A DNA stretch of 26,054 nt from an uncultured Pseudomonadota bacterium (GTDB lineage: Bacteria; Pseudomonadota; Gammaproteobacteria; Burkholderiales; SG8-41): the NCBI GenBank assembly GCA_946885605.1, contig CAMPGR010000040.1, forward strand, positions 1 through 26,054. The letters are read 5' to 3'. The translations under genes were made by a program, and so were the position numbers. Below, piece after piece: positions 6,999 through 15,099 of this stretch. The stretch's first letter is position 1; the number at the start of each line of letters is the position of its first letter. The notes below the pieces were generated by a model. The model made no database searches. It was given only the letters and a program-made list of their open reading frames with translations, and was not told where the DNA came from.

Positions 6999-8328
6999 GG
7001 TTGTAGCCCTTCTCGTTATGCAGCACCGTATCGAGGCCCTCGGTCTCCTCCTCGGCGGTGACGCGTAAGCCGGCGAGCGCATCGCTCACCTTGAGGAGGA
7101 CCCAAGTCACGATCCCGGACCAGGCGCCGACCGCGAGTATGCCGATCGCCTGCACCACGACCTGGTCGGCCATCGTGACCTTCTCGGGATAGCCGACTCC
7201 GCCCAGCGCCGCCGCCGCGAAGATGCCGGTGAGAAAGGTGCCGATGATGCCGCCCACGCCGTGAACCGGAAACACGTCCAGGGAATCGTCGATTCTCAGC
7301 GTGCGCTTCATGTAATTGGTCGCGAAGAAGCAGACAACCCCCGCCGTGGCGCCGATCGCGAGCGCGCCCATCGGACCGACGAATCCGGACGCCGGCGTGA
7401 TGGTGCCGAGCCCTGCGACCATCCCCGTCACGATGCCGAGCACCGAGGGCTTGCCGTAGCGCGTCCACTCGCAGATCACCCACGCGAGCGAGCCCGTGGC
7501 AGCGCCGATGTGCGTGACGAGCATCGTCATCCCGGCGGCTCCGTCTGCTGCAAGCGCGCTCCCCGCGTTGAATCCGAACCAGCCGACCCACAGCATGCAG
7601 GCGCCGGCCACGGTCATCGTGAGGTTGTGCGGCGGCATCGGGGTTTCCGGAAAGCCGCGGCGCCGCCCGATGACGAGCGCCGAAACGAGTGCGCCCATGC
7701 CCGCGTTCAGGTGGACCACCGTGCCGCCGGCGAAATCCATGAGGCCCATTTTCTGCAGCCAGCCGTCGCCCCAGACCCAGTGCGCCACGGGGCTATAAAC
7801 GAGCAGCAGCCACAGAGCCGAGAACAACAGCATCCCCGAATACCGCACCCGCTCGGCATACGCGCCGATGATGAGCGCGGGCGTGATGATCGCGAAGGTG
7901 AGCTGAAACATCGCAAACACCGTCTCGGGTATCGTGCCCTTCACGGTTTTCGCATCGATGCCGGCAAGCAGCGACTTCCCGAACCCGCCAAACCAGGCAT
8001 TGGCCGCGCCGCCGTCGCCAAAAGCGATGCTGTAGGCGAAGACGATCCAGGCCACGGTCACCACGCAGGCGATCGAAAAGCATTGCATCAGCACCGACAG
8101 GACGTTCTTCGAGCGCACGAGCCCCCCGTAGAACAGCGCGAGCCCGGGGAGCGTCATGAAGAGCACCAATACCGAGGACACCAGCATCCAGGCTGTATTC
8201 GCTTCGTTGAGCTTGGGAGGTTCCGCCGCCCCCGCAAGTGGCGCATGGATGAGCAGCGCGAAGAGTATCAAGGCCCCGCACGTGTAGGGATGCGAGTGGC
8301 TTTCGTTGCGCTTTTCGACCCTTTTCAT
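6994..8328 (-). CDS. amtB: Ammonium transporter (Amt/MEP family)
   Basis: 444-aa inner-membrane ammonium channel with a signal-type N-terminus (residues about 14-35, cleavage near AGAA) and eleven further hydrophobic segments. The family markers are present: Asp198 in LMDFAGGTVVHLNAG, the twin pore histidines His206 and His356 (FPVHGVGG), and VGWFGFNAGSAL (248-259). The start at 8328 is preferred to the in-frame ATG at 8367 because GGGGGAG directly precedes it and because the upstream ATG would lie inside the predicted sigma-54 promoter. It appears monocistronic; no glnK is adjacent, although the two are usually linked. Regulation by nitrogen limitation through NtrC and sigma-54 is indicated by the sites upstream. 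Confidence 0.95.
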   Translation of the reverse strand: MKRVEKRNESHSHPYTCGALILFALLIHAPLAGAAEPPKLNEANTAWMLVSSVLVLFMTLPGLALFYGGLVRSKNVLSVLMQCFSIACVVTVAWIVFAYSIAFGDGGAANAWFGGFGKSLLAGIDAKTVKGTIPETVFAMFQLTFAIITPALIIGAYAERVRYSGMLLFSALWLLLVYSPVAHWVWGDGWLQKMGLMDFAGGTVVHLNAGMGALVSALVIGRRRGFPETPMPPHNLTMTVAGACMLWVGWFGFNAGSALAADGAAGMTMLVTHIGAATGSLAWVICEWTRYGKPSVLGIVTGMVAGLGTITPASGFVGPMGALAIGATAGVVCFFATNYMKRTLRIDDSLDVFPVHGVGGIIGTFLTGIFAAAALGGVGYPEKVTMADQVVVQAIGILAVGAWSGIVTWVLLKVSDALAGLRVTAEEETEGLDTVLHNEKGYNL

Positions 8329-8362
8329 GGCTCCCCCGTGGTTTACGATCGGGCGCAGCCTA

Positions 8363-8378
8363 AGCAAGATGCGTTCCC
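8363..8378 (-). promoter_or_regulatory. Sigma-54 (-24/-12) promoter of amtB
   Basis: On the minus strand the sequence reads GGGAACGCATCTTGCT. Aligned to the RpoN consensus TGGCACG-N4-TTGCW it keeps the invariant GG (8377-8376) and GC (8365-8364) exactly 10 bp apart, plus A, C, G and TTGCT; two positions differ. Transcription would start near 8353, giving a leader of about 25 nt that contains the ribosome binding site. Confidence 0.72.
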
Positions 8379-8440
8379 AAAAAGCACCGCACTGACTTTA
8401 CAGCGGTTTTTCTCCGCCATGCACTGAGAAGCATCATGCT

Positions 8441-8457
8441 TGCACCATTATGATTCA
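8441..8457. promoter_or_regulatory. NtrC-like binding site 1
   Basis: TGCACCATTATGATTCA against the NtrC palindrome TGCACCA-N3-TGGTGCA: left half perfect, right half 5 of 7. Its centre is about 96 bp upstream of the predicted sigma-54 start, where an enhancer-binding protein is expected. Confidence 0.62.
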
Positions 8458-8471
8458 TGACGCCGGCAACT

Positions 8472-8488
8472 GGCACCGTTATAGTGCA
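8472..8488. promoter_or_regulatory. NtrC-like binding site 2
   Basis: GGCACCGTTATAGTGCA matches TGCACCA-N3-TGGTGCA at 11 of 14 arm positions. Its centre lies 31 bp from that of site 1, about three helical turns, which resembles the paired NtrC sites of E. coli glnA. Confidence 0.58.
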
Positions 8489-8554
8489 TCTCCGCGCGTT
8501 GCGCACACGAAAAGTGCCAGGCCAGCACCTCGGCGGCGTAGCGCCTGCAAGCCG

Positions 8555-8583
8555 TTGAGCCGTCTGGAAGTTGCAGATATAGT
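8555..8583 (+). promoter_or_regulatory. Sigma-70-type promoter of the pilB/gspE-like gene
   Basis: TTGAGC (8555-8560), a 17-bp spacer and TATAGT (8578-8583), 21 bases before the start codon at 8605. Four of six -35 positions and five of six -10 positions match consensus with ideal spacing. Confidence 0.5.
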
Positions 8584-8604
8584 CGCGGCAGAGAACGGAC
8601 CATC

Positions 8605-10413
8605 ATGGCGCAGCCCGATATCGCCCCCCGACAAAAAGACCGAAAACTCGATCTGCAGCAGGTACTGAACGACCTGGTAGCCGATCGGCTGGTTTCGCAG
8701 GAAGCCGCCGACAAGCTGGCGGCTGACCGGCGCTTCACCCGAACCGACACCCATCCGTTGGTCGTGATCGCCGAGCAGAAGTGGAAGGACCCGCGGCAGC
8801 CCCGCAAGCTGCTCCATCTCGAAGCGCTGACCGAGTGGCTCGCCGGAAAGGTCGGTCTTCCCTACCTGCACGTCGACCCCTTCAAGATCGACTTCGCCGC
8901 GGTCACGAAGGTGATGTCGAACGCGTACGCCGAGCGTTATCGGATACTGCCGGTGGGCGTGAACGCGCGCGAAGCCACCATCGCGACGTGCGAGCCCTAC
9001 ATGCGCGACTGGGAGGAGCCGCTCAAGCAGGTGCTGCGGCTCGACATCAAGCGCGTCATCGCGAACCCGCTCGACATACGCAGTTATCTCGTCGAGTTCT
9101 ACACCCTCGCCCGGTCAGTGAAAGGCGCGGCGGCGAAGGACAAGGGCGCATACAGCGAGATCGCGAACTTCGAGCAACTGGTGCAGCTGGGGCGTAGCGG
9201 GAAGCTCGATGCCAACGACCAGCATATCGTTCACATCTGCGACTGGCTCTTCAACTATGCGTTCCAGGAGCGCGCGAGCGACATCCATATCGAGCCGCGG
9301 CGCGAGGCGGGCAACGTGCGCTTTCGCATCGACGGCCTGCTCCATCAGGTGTACCAAATCCCGACGCCGGTCATGGCGGCGATGACGAGCCGCATCAAGA
9401 TCCTGGGGCGCATGGACGTCGTCGAAAAGCGCCGCCCGCAGGACGGACGGCTCAAAACGGTGACGCCCGATGGCGAAGAGGTGGAGCTGCGGCTTTCCAC
9501 CATGCCGACTGCGTTCGGCGAAAAGCTGGTGATGCGCATCTTCAACCCGGAAAACCTCGTGAAGGATTACCGGGAACTGGGCTTCACCGAGACCGAGGAG
9601 ACGCAGTGGACGCAGATGGTGAACCAGCCGCACGGCATCATCCTCGTCACCGGGCCCACCGGTTCCGGCAAGACGACCACGCTCTATTCGACGCTCAAGC
9701 ACCTCGCCGCGCCGGAAGTGAATGTGTGCACGGTCGAAGACCCGATCGAGATGGTGGAGCCCGCCTTCAACCAGATGCAGGTGCAGCACGGCATCGGCGT
9801 CGATTTCGCGGCCGGCATCCGCACGCTCATGCGTCAGGATCCGGACATCATCATGGTCGGCGAGATCCGCGATCTGGAAGCGGCGGAAATGGCGATCCAG
9901 GCGGCGCTCACCGGGCATCTCGTGCTTTCGACGCTGCACACGAACGATGCGCCGTCCGCGATCACGCGGCTCCTCGATATCGGCGTGCCGCCGTACCTGC
10001 TGCAGGGCACGATACTCGGCGTGATGGCGCAGCGGCTCGTGCGCACGCTCTGTCCACACTGCAAGGAAAAGCACGAGCTGGACGACTCGGCGTGGGAGAC
10101 GCTCGTCGCGCCGTGGAAGGCGGCGAAGCCGCGCGACACGACCTACATCGCGAAGGGCTGCCTCGAATGCCGCATGACGGGTTACCTTGGGCGCGTGGGC
10201 ATTTACGAGACGATGGTGATGACGCCCGAGCTGCGGAAGTTCATCACCGACGAAACGGACCTCGACCAGCTGCGCGAGAAGGCCTACAAGGAAGGCATGA
10301 AGCCGCTTCGCATCACTGGCGCGATGAAGGTCGCGGCGGGTTTGACCACCGTCGACGAAGTACTGACCGTCGCGCCGCCGCCCAGCGGCGACCGCCGCCA
10401 GCATCCGCGCTGA
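8605..10413 (+). CDS. PilB/GspE-type secretion ATPase
   Basis: 602-aa cytoplasmic ATPase of the type II secretion/type IV pilus assembly family. An N-terminal GspE_N-like region (about 1-180) is followed by the N2 domain with ERASDIHIEPR and FRIDGLLHQ. The Walker A loop is GPTGSGKTTT (350-359), followed by the Asp box TVEDPIE, Walker B around DPDIIMVGEIRD (412-423), and the His box LTGHLVLSTLHTND. A tetracysteine zinc site (Cys483/Cys486 and Cys519/Cys522, the latter in CLECRMTGYLGRVGIYE) marks it as GspE/PilB rather than PilT. No pilin, PilC-like platform or secretin gene is nearby, so it is an orphan here. It could energise a pilus or secretion system encoded elsewhere, or act as a regulatory homologue. 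Confidence 0.93.
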   Translation: MAQPDIAPRQKDRKLDLQQVLNDLVADRLVSQEAADKLAADRRFTRTDTHPLVVIAEQKWKDPRQPRKLLHLEALTEWLAGKVGLPYLHVDPFKIDFAAVTKVMSNAYAERYRILPVGVNAREATIATCEPYMRDWEEPLKQVLRLDIKRVIANPLDIRSYLVEFYTLARSVKGAAAKDKGAYSEIANFEQLVQLGRSGKLDANDQHIVHICDWLFNYAFQERASDIHIEPRREAGNVRFRIDGLLHQVYQIPTPVMAAMTSRIKILGRMDVVEKRRPQDGRLKTVTPDGEEVELRLSTMPTAFGEKLVMRIFNPENLVKDYRELGFTETEETQWTQMVNQPHGIILVTGPTGSGKTTTLYSTLKHLAAPEVNVCTVEDPIEMVEPAFNQMQVQHGIGVDFAAGIRTLMRQDPDIIMVGEIRDLEAAEMAIQAALTGHLVLSTLHTNDAPSAITRLLDIGVPPYLLQGTILGVMAQRLVRTLCPHCKEKHELDDSAWETLVAPWKAAKPRDTTYIAKGCLECRMTGYLGRVGIYETMVMTPELRKFITDETDLDQLREKAYKEGMKPLRITGAMKVAAGLTTVDEVLTVAPPPSGDRRQHPR

Positions 10414-10473
10414 TTTGCTCTTTCCTTCCTGCTACATGTCCGCTGAAAGCACGCCTCACCCTGCGCGATACGG

Positions 10474-10902
10474 ATGAAAGAGAGCCTCAGGCCCGGCCTC
10501 ACCTTCCGTTTCCAGTTCACGGTCCCGGAGAGCAAGACCGTGCCGCACCTCTATCCCGAATCGCAAATGTTTCAGGAGATGCCGGCGGTCCTTGCAACCG
10601 GATATCTCGTCGGGTTGATGGAATGGGCGTGCATCGAGGCGCTGCGCCCGCATCTCGACTGGCCGCGCGAGCAGTCACTCGGTACGCGCGTCAACTTCTC
10701 ACATGTGGCGGCGACACCGCCCGGATTTGCCATCACGGTGAACGTGAAGCTGGAAAAGATCGACGGCCGCAAGCTCACCTTCGCGCTCTCCGCCCACGAC
10801 GGTGTCGACGTCATCTCGGAAGGTACGCACGAGCGCATCGTAATCGACACCGAGCGCTTCAATTCAAAGATCGAAGAGAAGTCCCGGCAGCGGGCGAAAT
10901 AG
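10474..10902 (+). CDS. FlK-like hotdog thioesterase
   Basis: 142-aa single hotdog-fold protein resembling the fluoroacetyl-CoA thioesterase FlK group. Residues equivalent to the FlK catalytic triad are in place: Thr42 in VLATGYLVG, Glu50 in GLMEWACIEAL and His77 in NFSHVAATPPG. The start MKESLRPGLTFRFQFTV fits the family N-terminus, although no strong Shine-Dalgarno is seen. It probably hydrolyses a short acyl-CoA; fluoroacetyl-CoA itself is unlikely to be the natural substrate in this context (inference). It sits 60 bp downstream of the ATPase gene on the same strand and converges on the VWA gene. I see no functional link to the ATPase. Confidence 0.85.
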   Translation: MKESLRPGLTFRFQFTVPESKTVPHLYPESQMFQEMPAVLATGYLVGLMEWACIEALRPHLDWPREQSLGTRVNFSHVAATPPGFAITVNVKLEKIDGRKLTFALSAHDGVDVISEGTHERIVIDTERFNSKIEEKSRQRAK

Positions 10903-10947
10903 AGCCTCATTCACTAGGCGCGCCCGAAAGTAAGGCGGCTGCCAATT

Positions 10948-10975
10948 CGTCTTTCCAGCGAAAGCCGCGATCCAG
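10948..10975. repeat. Degenerate copy of a dispersed 28-bp palindromic repeat
   Basis: The 28 bases from CGTCTTTCC to GATCCAG match the dispersed unit that begins CGTCATTCCCGCG and ends GCGGGAATCCAG at 23 positions. From memory that unit is frequent in Beta- and Gammaproteobacteria. It lies between convergent genes, a usual location for such elements, and the read-through frame gives SWIAAFAGKT, close to the familiar SWIPAFAGMT translation. The palindromic arms are partly lost. Confidence 0.55.
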
Positions 10976-10982
10976 GAAAAAA

Positions 10983-12164
10983 CTAATGCGCCTTGGTCAG
11001 TAACCGCATCCCGCGATCCAGCCCCTCGATCGTCAGCGGGAACATGCGCTCGCCCAGAAGCTCGCGCGTAATGCGGATCGACTCGTGGTAGTCCCACACC
11101 GACTCCGGCTGCGGATTGAGCCAGATGGCGTTGGGATAGACGGTAAGCAGGCGCTGCATCCACACTGCGCCCGGCTCCTCGTTGGTGTGCTCGACGCTGC
11201 CGCCCGGGTAGACGATCTCGTACGGGCTCATCGTCGCGTCGCCGACGAAGACCGCCTTGTAATCGTGCGGATAGGTGTGCATGACGTCCCACGTCGAGAC
11301 GCGCTCGGTGGCGCGGCGGCGGTTGTCGCGCCACACGCGCTCGTACAGGAAATTGTGGAAGTAGAAGTACTCGAGCCGCTTGAACTCGCTGCGCGCGGCC
11401 GAAAAGAGCTGCTCGCAGACCGTCACGTGATCGTCCATCGAGCCGCCGGCGTCGAGAAAGAGCAGCACCTTCACCGCGTTGTGCCGCTCGGGCACCATCT
11501 TGAGATCGAGCCAGCCGGCGTTCTTCGCCGTGGAGCGTATCGTGTCGTCGAGATCGAGCTCCTCGGGATTGCCTTCTCGCGCAAAACGGCGCAAGCGCCT
11601 CAAAGCGACCTTGATGTTGCGGGTGTCGAGCTCGATGGTGTCGTCCAGGTTGCGGAATTCGCGCTTGTCCCACACCTTCACCGCCCGCCGGTGACGGGAC
11701 TCGTTCTGCCCGATGCGCACCCCTTCCGGGTTGTAGCCATAGGCGCCGAAAGGCGACGTGCCGGCTGTGCCGATCCACTTGCCCCCACCCTGATGCCTGC
11801 CCTTCTGCTCCTCGAGGCGCTTTCTCAGCGTCTCCATGAGCTTGTCCCACCCGCCGAGCGCCTCGATCTGCTTCTTCTCTTCGTCGGTGAGGATCTTCTC
11901 GGCAAGCTTCTTGAGCCACTCCTCGGGAATCACCACGGCGATGCCCTCGACTTCGGTAATTCCCCTGAAGTACGCGGCGAAGACACGGTCGTAGCGGTCG
12001 AAGTATTTCTCGTCCTTTACGAGGCAAGTGCGCGCAAGATAATAAAAGTCGTCGAAGCTGCCGAAGATGACGCGTTTTTCCAGCGCCTCGAGCAGCGTGA
12101 GAAATTCACGGATCGAGACCGGAACCGCTCCTTCCTTCAGCCTGAGGAAGAACTCGATCAACAT
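10983..12164 (-). CDS. VWA-domain protein, CoxE-like
   Basis: 393-aa cytoplasmic protein with a C-terminal von Willebrand factor A domain of the CoxE type. The MIDAS metal motif D-x-G-x-S is at 238-242 (LLFLDAGGSM). An N-terminal helical region (MLIEFFLRLKEGAVPVSIREF, typical of this family) leads into a charged linker. VWA proteins of this type act with MoxR-type AAA+ ATPases as chaperone pairs that insert metal or activate large enzymes; CoxD/CoxE mature the Mo-Cu CO dehydrogenase. The partner is the MoxR gene at 12678-13523, separated here by an opposite-strand gene. AAGGAAG lies about 13 bases upstream of the ATG and can pair with TTCCT just before the start (12167-12183). Confidence 0.9.
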   Translation of the reverse strand: MLIEFFLRLKEGAVPVSIREFLTLLEALEKRVIFGSFDDFYYLARTCLVKDEKYFDRYDRVFAAYFRGITEVEGIAVVIPEEWLKKLAEKILTDEEKKQIEALGGWDKLMETLRKRLEEQKGRHQGGGKWIGTAGTSPFGAYGYNPEGVRIGQNESRHRRAVKVWDKREFRNLDDTIELDTRNIKVALRRLRRFAREGNPEELDLDDTIRSTAKNAGWLDLKMVPERHNAVKVLLFLDAGGSMDDHVTVCEQLFSAARSEFKRLEYFYFHNFLYERVWRDNRRRATERVSTWDVMHTYPHDYKAVFVGDATMSPYEIVYPGGSVEHTNEEPGAVWMQRLLTVYPNAIWLNPQPESVWDYHESIRITRELLGERMFPLTIEGLDRGMRLLTKAH

Positions 12165-12166
12165 GG

Positions 12167-12183
12167 AGGAAACGCTTCTTCCT
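12167..12183 (-). promoter_or_regulatory. Hairpin that could mask the VWA gene ribosome binding site
   Basis: On the minus strand AGGAA-GAAGCGT-TTCCT forms a 5-bp stem in which the only purine-rich Shine-Dalgarno-like sequence pairs with bases beside the start codon at 12164. It might lower or control translation; the stem is short. Confidence 0.3.
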
Positions 12184-12318
12184 TGTACGTCAATGGGATA
12201 GCCAACGCCTGCGCTCGTTACAACCGCTTACACTTTATGACAGATTTTAAGAGCGGCCTGTTGCATGATGGCGTCCATGCGGGATCGAGACCCGCCCGAA
12301 AAAATAAGGAGGTATGCC

Positions 12319-12609
12319 ATGTGTAAACGTTTAGGTCTGATAGCAGCGGGTGCGGCACTTGCCATCGCGAGCGGAACGGCAGCGGCCGGCAGCGATGTGC
12401 ATTTCGGTATCTCGATCGGCGTGCCGGTTGCTCCGGCCCCAGTCTACGTCGCGCCGCCGCCCGTGGTGTATGCCCCCGCGCCCCGTGTGTACTATGCGCC
12501 GCCCCCGCGGGTCTATTACGCGCCCGCCTACTACCCCGCCCCGGTGGTCGTGAAATACAGGCACGGGCACAAGCACTGGCACAAACATCATCATCGCCGT
12601 CACTGGTAA
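12319..12609 (+). CDS. Exported PXPV-repeat protein with His-rich tail
   Basis: 96-aa secreted protein. Residues 1-23 (MCKRLGLIAAGAALAIASG, then TAAAG) form a signal peptide; the mature part contains repeated Pro/Tyr units (VYVAPPPVVYAPAPRVYYAP and similar), as in the PXPV-repeat family known from Burkholderiales. The C-terminus is a strongly basic, His-rich tail (HGHKHWHKHHHRRHW) that could bind metal ions (inference). GGAGG eight bases before ATG 12319 fixes the start. It has its own rho-independent terminator and lies on the opposite strand between the VWA and MoxR genes, so it is an independent unit. Function unknown; a cell-envelope or metal-related role is possible. Confidence 0.85.
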   Translation: MCKRLGLIAAGAALAIASGTAAAGSDVHFGISIGVPVAPAPVYVAPPPVVYAPAPRVYYAPPPRVYYAPAYYPAPVVVKYRHGHKHWHKHHHRRHW

Positions 12610-12636
12610 GCGCCACCCCTAAAACCTCTGTCGTAC

Positions 12637-12663
12637 AGCGCGCCTCGGGCGCGCTTTTTTTTT
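12637..12663 (+). terminator. Rho-independent terminator of the PXPV gene
   Basis: AGCGCGCC-TCG-GGCGCGCT, a perfect 8-bp GC-rich stem with a 3-nt loop, followed by nine T residues (12655-12663), 28 bases after the stop codon. It is the only classical intrinsic terminator I see in the window. Confidence 0.92.
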
Positions 12664-12677
12664 CGCGGCTCCGGCGC

Positions 12678-13523
12678 TCACGGCTTCCTGCGCGACATGA
12701 AGACGAGCCGCTCGAACAGATGTACGTCCTGCTCGTTCTTGATGAGCGCTCCGTGGAGCGGCGGAACGATCTTGTGCGTGTCCTGGCTGTGCAGCGCTTC
12801 AGGCGGGATGTCTTCCGCCATGAGGAGCTTCAGCCAGTCGAGCAGCTCCGAGGTGGATGGCTTTTTCTTGAGCCCGGGCACTTCGCGGATCTCGAAGAAC
12901 GCCTCGAGCGCGGTGCGCAGGAGCTGCTTCTTGATGTCCGGGAAGTGCACCCGGACGATCTTCTCCATCGTCTCGTGATCCGGGAAACGGATGTAGTGAA
13001 AGAAGCAGCGGCGCAAAAATGCATCGGGCAGCTCTTTTTCGTTGTTGCTCGTAATCACCACGAGCGGCCGGTGCTTCGCGCTTACGAGCTCGCGCGTCTC
13101 GTAGACGTAGAATTCCATGCGATCGAGCTCGCGCAAGAGATCGTTGGGGAATTCGATGTCCGCCTTGTCCACTTCGTCGATCAGCAGCACCGCGGGCGTC
13201 TCCGCCGTGAATGCCGCCCACAGCATGCCCTGCACGATGTAGTTGCGAATGTCCTGCACGCGCGGGTCGCCGAGCTGGGAGTCGCGCAGGCGGGACACTG
13301 CGTCGTACTCGTAGAGCCCGTGCTGCGCCTTCGTCGTGGACTTGATGTGCCACTCGAAGAGCGGGCGCTTCAGCGCTTTCGCCACCTCGATCGCGAGCAT
13401 GGTCTTGCCCGTGCCTGGCTCGCCCTTGATGAGGAGCGGCCGCTCGAGGGTGATGGCGGCGTTGACGGCCATCATGAGATCGTCGGTCGCAACGTAGGTA
13501 TCGGTTCCGGTAAATCGGCTCAT
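12678..13523 (-). CDS. MoxR-family AAA+ ATPase (CoxD-like)
   Basis: 281-aa AAA+ ATPase of the MoxR group, which works with VWA-domain proteins as an ATP-driven chaperone for metal-cofactor or complex assembly. Walker A is GEPGTGKT (34-41) and Walker B LLIDEVDKAD (113-122), followed by a sensor region VITSNNEKELPDAFLRRCF and the arginine pair typical of AAA+ rings. The start at 13523 (MSRFTGTDTYVATDD) is preceded by AAGGAGAG; the open frame upstream overlaps the mocA-like gene and is shadow. It lies 22 bp after the MocA-like gene on the same strand, a MocA-CoxD-CoxE order known from CO-dehydrogenase (cox) clusters, but no coxMSL genes are in the window. Confidence 0.93.
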   Translation of the reverse strand: MSRFTGTDTYVATDDLMMAVNAAITLERPLLIKGEPGTGKTMLAIEVAKALKRPLFEWHIKSTTKAQHGLYEYDAVSRLRDSQLGDPRVQDIRNYIVQGMLWAAFTAETPAVLLIDEVDKADIEFPNDLLRELDRMEFYVYETRELVSAKHRPLVVITSNNEKELPDAFLRRCFFHYIRFPDHETMEKIVRVHFPDIKKQLLRTALEAFFEIREVPGLKKKPSTSELLDWLKLLMAEDIPPEALHSQDTHKIVPPLHGALIKNEQDVHLFERLVFMSRRKP

Positions 13524-13545
13524 GTCTCTCCTTGCGCAAGAAAGG

Positions 13546-14127
13546 TCACGGCTTGACGTCACTCTTTCGGTCGATGTCATACAGGACTCCGGGGTCCTCG
13601 CAGTCGATGAGGCGCAGCGCATCGCGATGCCTGTCGAGGACCGCCCGCGCACCTTGGTCCCCATCCAGCGCGGCGAGTTCGCTGCCGAGCGCGGCGTTGA
13701 ATGCCACCGGATGTCCGCGCTGGTTCCCATAGCACGGCGCGGCGATCAGCGCGCCTTGTGTCGTGGCTGCCGCGACGGCGCGAATCGTGTCCGGCGCGAT
13801 GCCCGGCATGTCGGCGAGCGCGACCACCCAGCCGTCGGCACCGCGTTCGCTCGCGATGGCATGCGCCAGGCTTGCACCCATGCCACGCGCGGCGCCGGCG
13901 CAAACGGTCACGGCACAGCCCTCCTGCTCGAGCATGTCGGCGAGTGGAAAATCTCCGGGGCGCACCACCGCGGTCACCGGCAGCCCGGCTGCAATCAGAT
14001 TACGTGCCGCGTGAGCGGCAATGGCGATGCCGTCGGGCAGCGGATGCAGCAGCTTGTCGCCACCGAAGCGGGAGCCGGTGCCCGCCGCGAGCAGGATGCC
14101 GACGATGTTCTTTTCGGCTTGTGCCAT
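13546..14127 (-). CDS. MocA-like molybdopterin nucleotidyltransferase
   Basis: 193-aa nucleotidyltransferase of the MobA/MocA fold. The N-terminal nucleotide-binding signature LAAGTGSRFGGDK (13-25), the metal motif ALADMP (103-108), RGHPVAF (137-143) and GDQGAR (156-161) fit molybdenum cofactor cytidylyltransferase (MocA) better than MobA. Such enzymes add CMP to Mo-molybdopterin for xanthine-oxidase/CO-dehydrogenase-type enzymes. The start at 14127 (MAQAEKNIVGILLAAG) puts the nucleotide loop at the expected distance; a longer form from 14187 has no similarity. A perfect TATAAT at 14138-14143 lies only ten bases before the ATG, implying a very short leader. Probably an operon with the MoxR gene. 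Substrate nucleotide is inferred. Confidence 0.85.
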   Translation of the reverse strand: MAQAEKNIVGILLAAGTGSRFGGDKLLHPLPDGIAIAAHAARNLIAAGLPVTAVVRPGDFPLADMLEQEGCAVTVCAGAARGMGASLAHAIASERGADGWVVALADMPGIAPDTIRAVAAATTQGALIAAPCYGNQRGHPVAFNAALGSELAALDGDQGARAVLDRHRDALRLIDCEDPGVLYDIDRKSDVKP

Positions 14128-14137
14128 GAGAGGCCCG

Positions 14138-14174
14138 ATTATAGCGGCCTGCTCCTCGGTCGCACGCCTATAAT
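14138..14174. promoter_or_regulatory. Divergent pair of TATAAT elements
   Basis: TATAAT occurs on the minus strand at 14138-14143 (facing the mocA-like gene) and on the plus strand at 14169-14174 (facing hyi, 33 bases before its start). Neither has a clear -35 hexamer. The minus-strand copy would give a leader of only 2-4 nt, so the mocA-like mRNA may be nearly leaderless. Confidence 0.35.
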
Positions 14175-14207
14175 ACGGCTCCCCCATCGACGATGCGGAA
14201 AAGCGCC

Positions 14208-14987
<780 letters not shown>

Positions 14988-14995
14988 CAGCAATC

Positions 14996-15015
14996 GCGCG
15001 GACTATGTACCGCGC
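14996..15015 (+). terminator. Hairpin after hyi
   Basis: GCGCGG-ACTATGTA-CCGCGC, a perfect 6-bp stem nine bases after the hyi stop and directly before the -35 candidate of the TAXI gene. Only TTGACTT follows, so termination would be partial; it could separate hyi from the transporter unit. Confidence 0.4.
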
Positions 15016-15045
15016 TTGACTTGCGTTCCGGTGCGGCGACACAAT
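15016..15045 (+). promoter_or_regulatory. Candidate promoter of the TAXI-TRAP genes
   Basis: TTGACT (15016-15021), an 18-bp spacer and CACAAT (15040-15045), 54 bases before the start at 15100. The CACAATCCC block recurs in the glxR promoter at 18051-18059, which suggests a shared promoter type. Confidence 0.42.
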
Positions 15046-15099
15046 CCCGGCGAAATCCGCACTCATAATGCGGCAACCGCCACAGACTGGAGGAGTCCC

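Noticed and set aside
8471..8487. TGGCAC on the plus strand as a second sigma-54 promoter
   Set aside because: The GG-to-GC spacing is two bases too long; the sequence is better explained as an NtrC-like palindrome.
12279..12295. GCGGG-N7-CCCGC upstream of the PXPV gene as attenuator
   Set aside because: Five-base stem followed by an A-run rather than a T-run; could easily be chance in GC-rich DNA.
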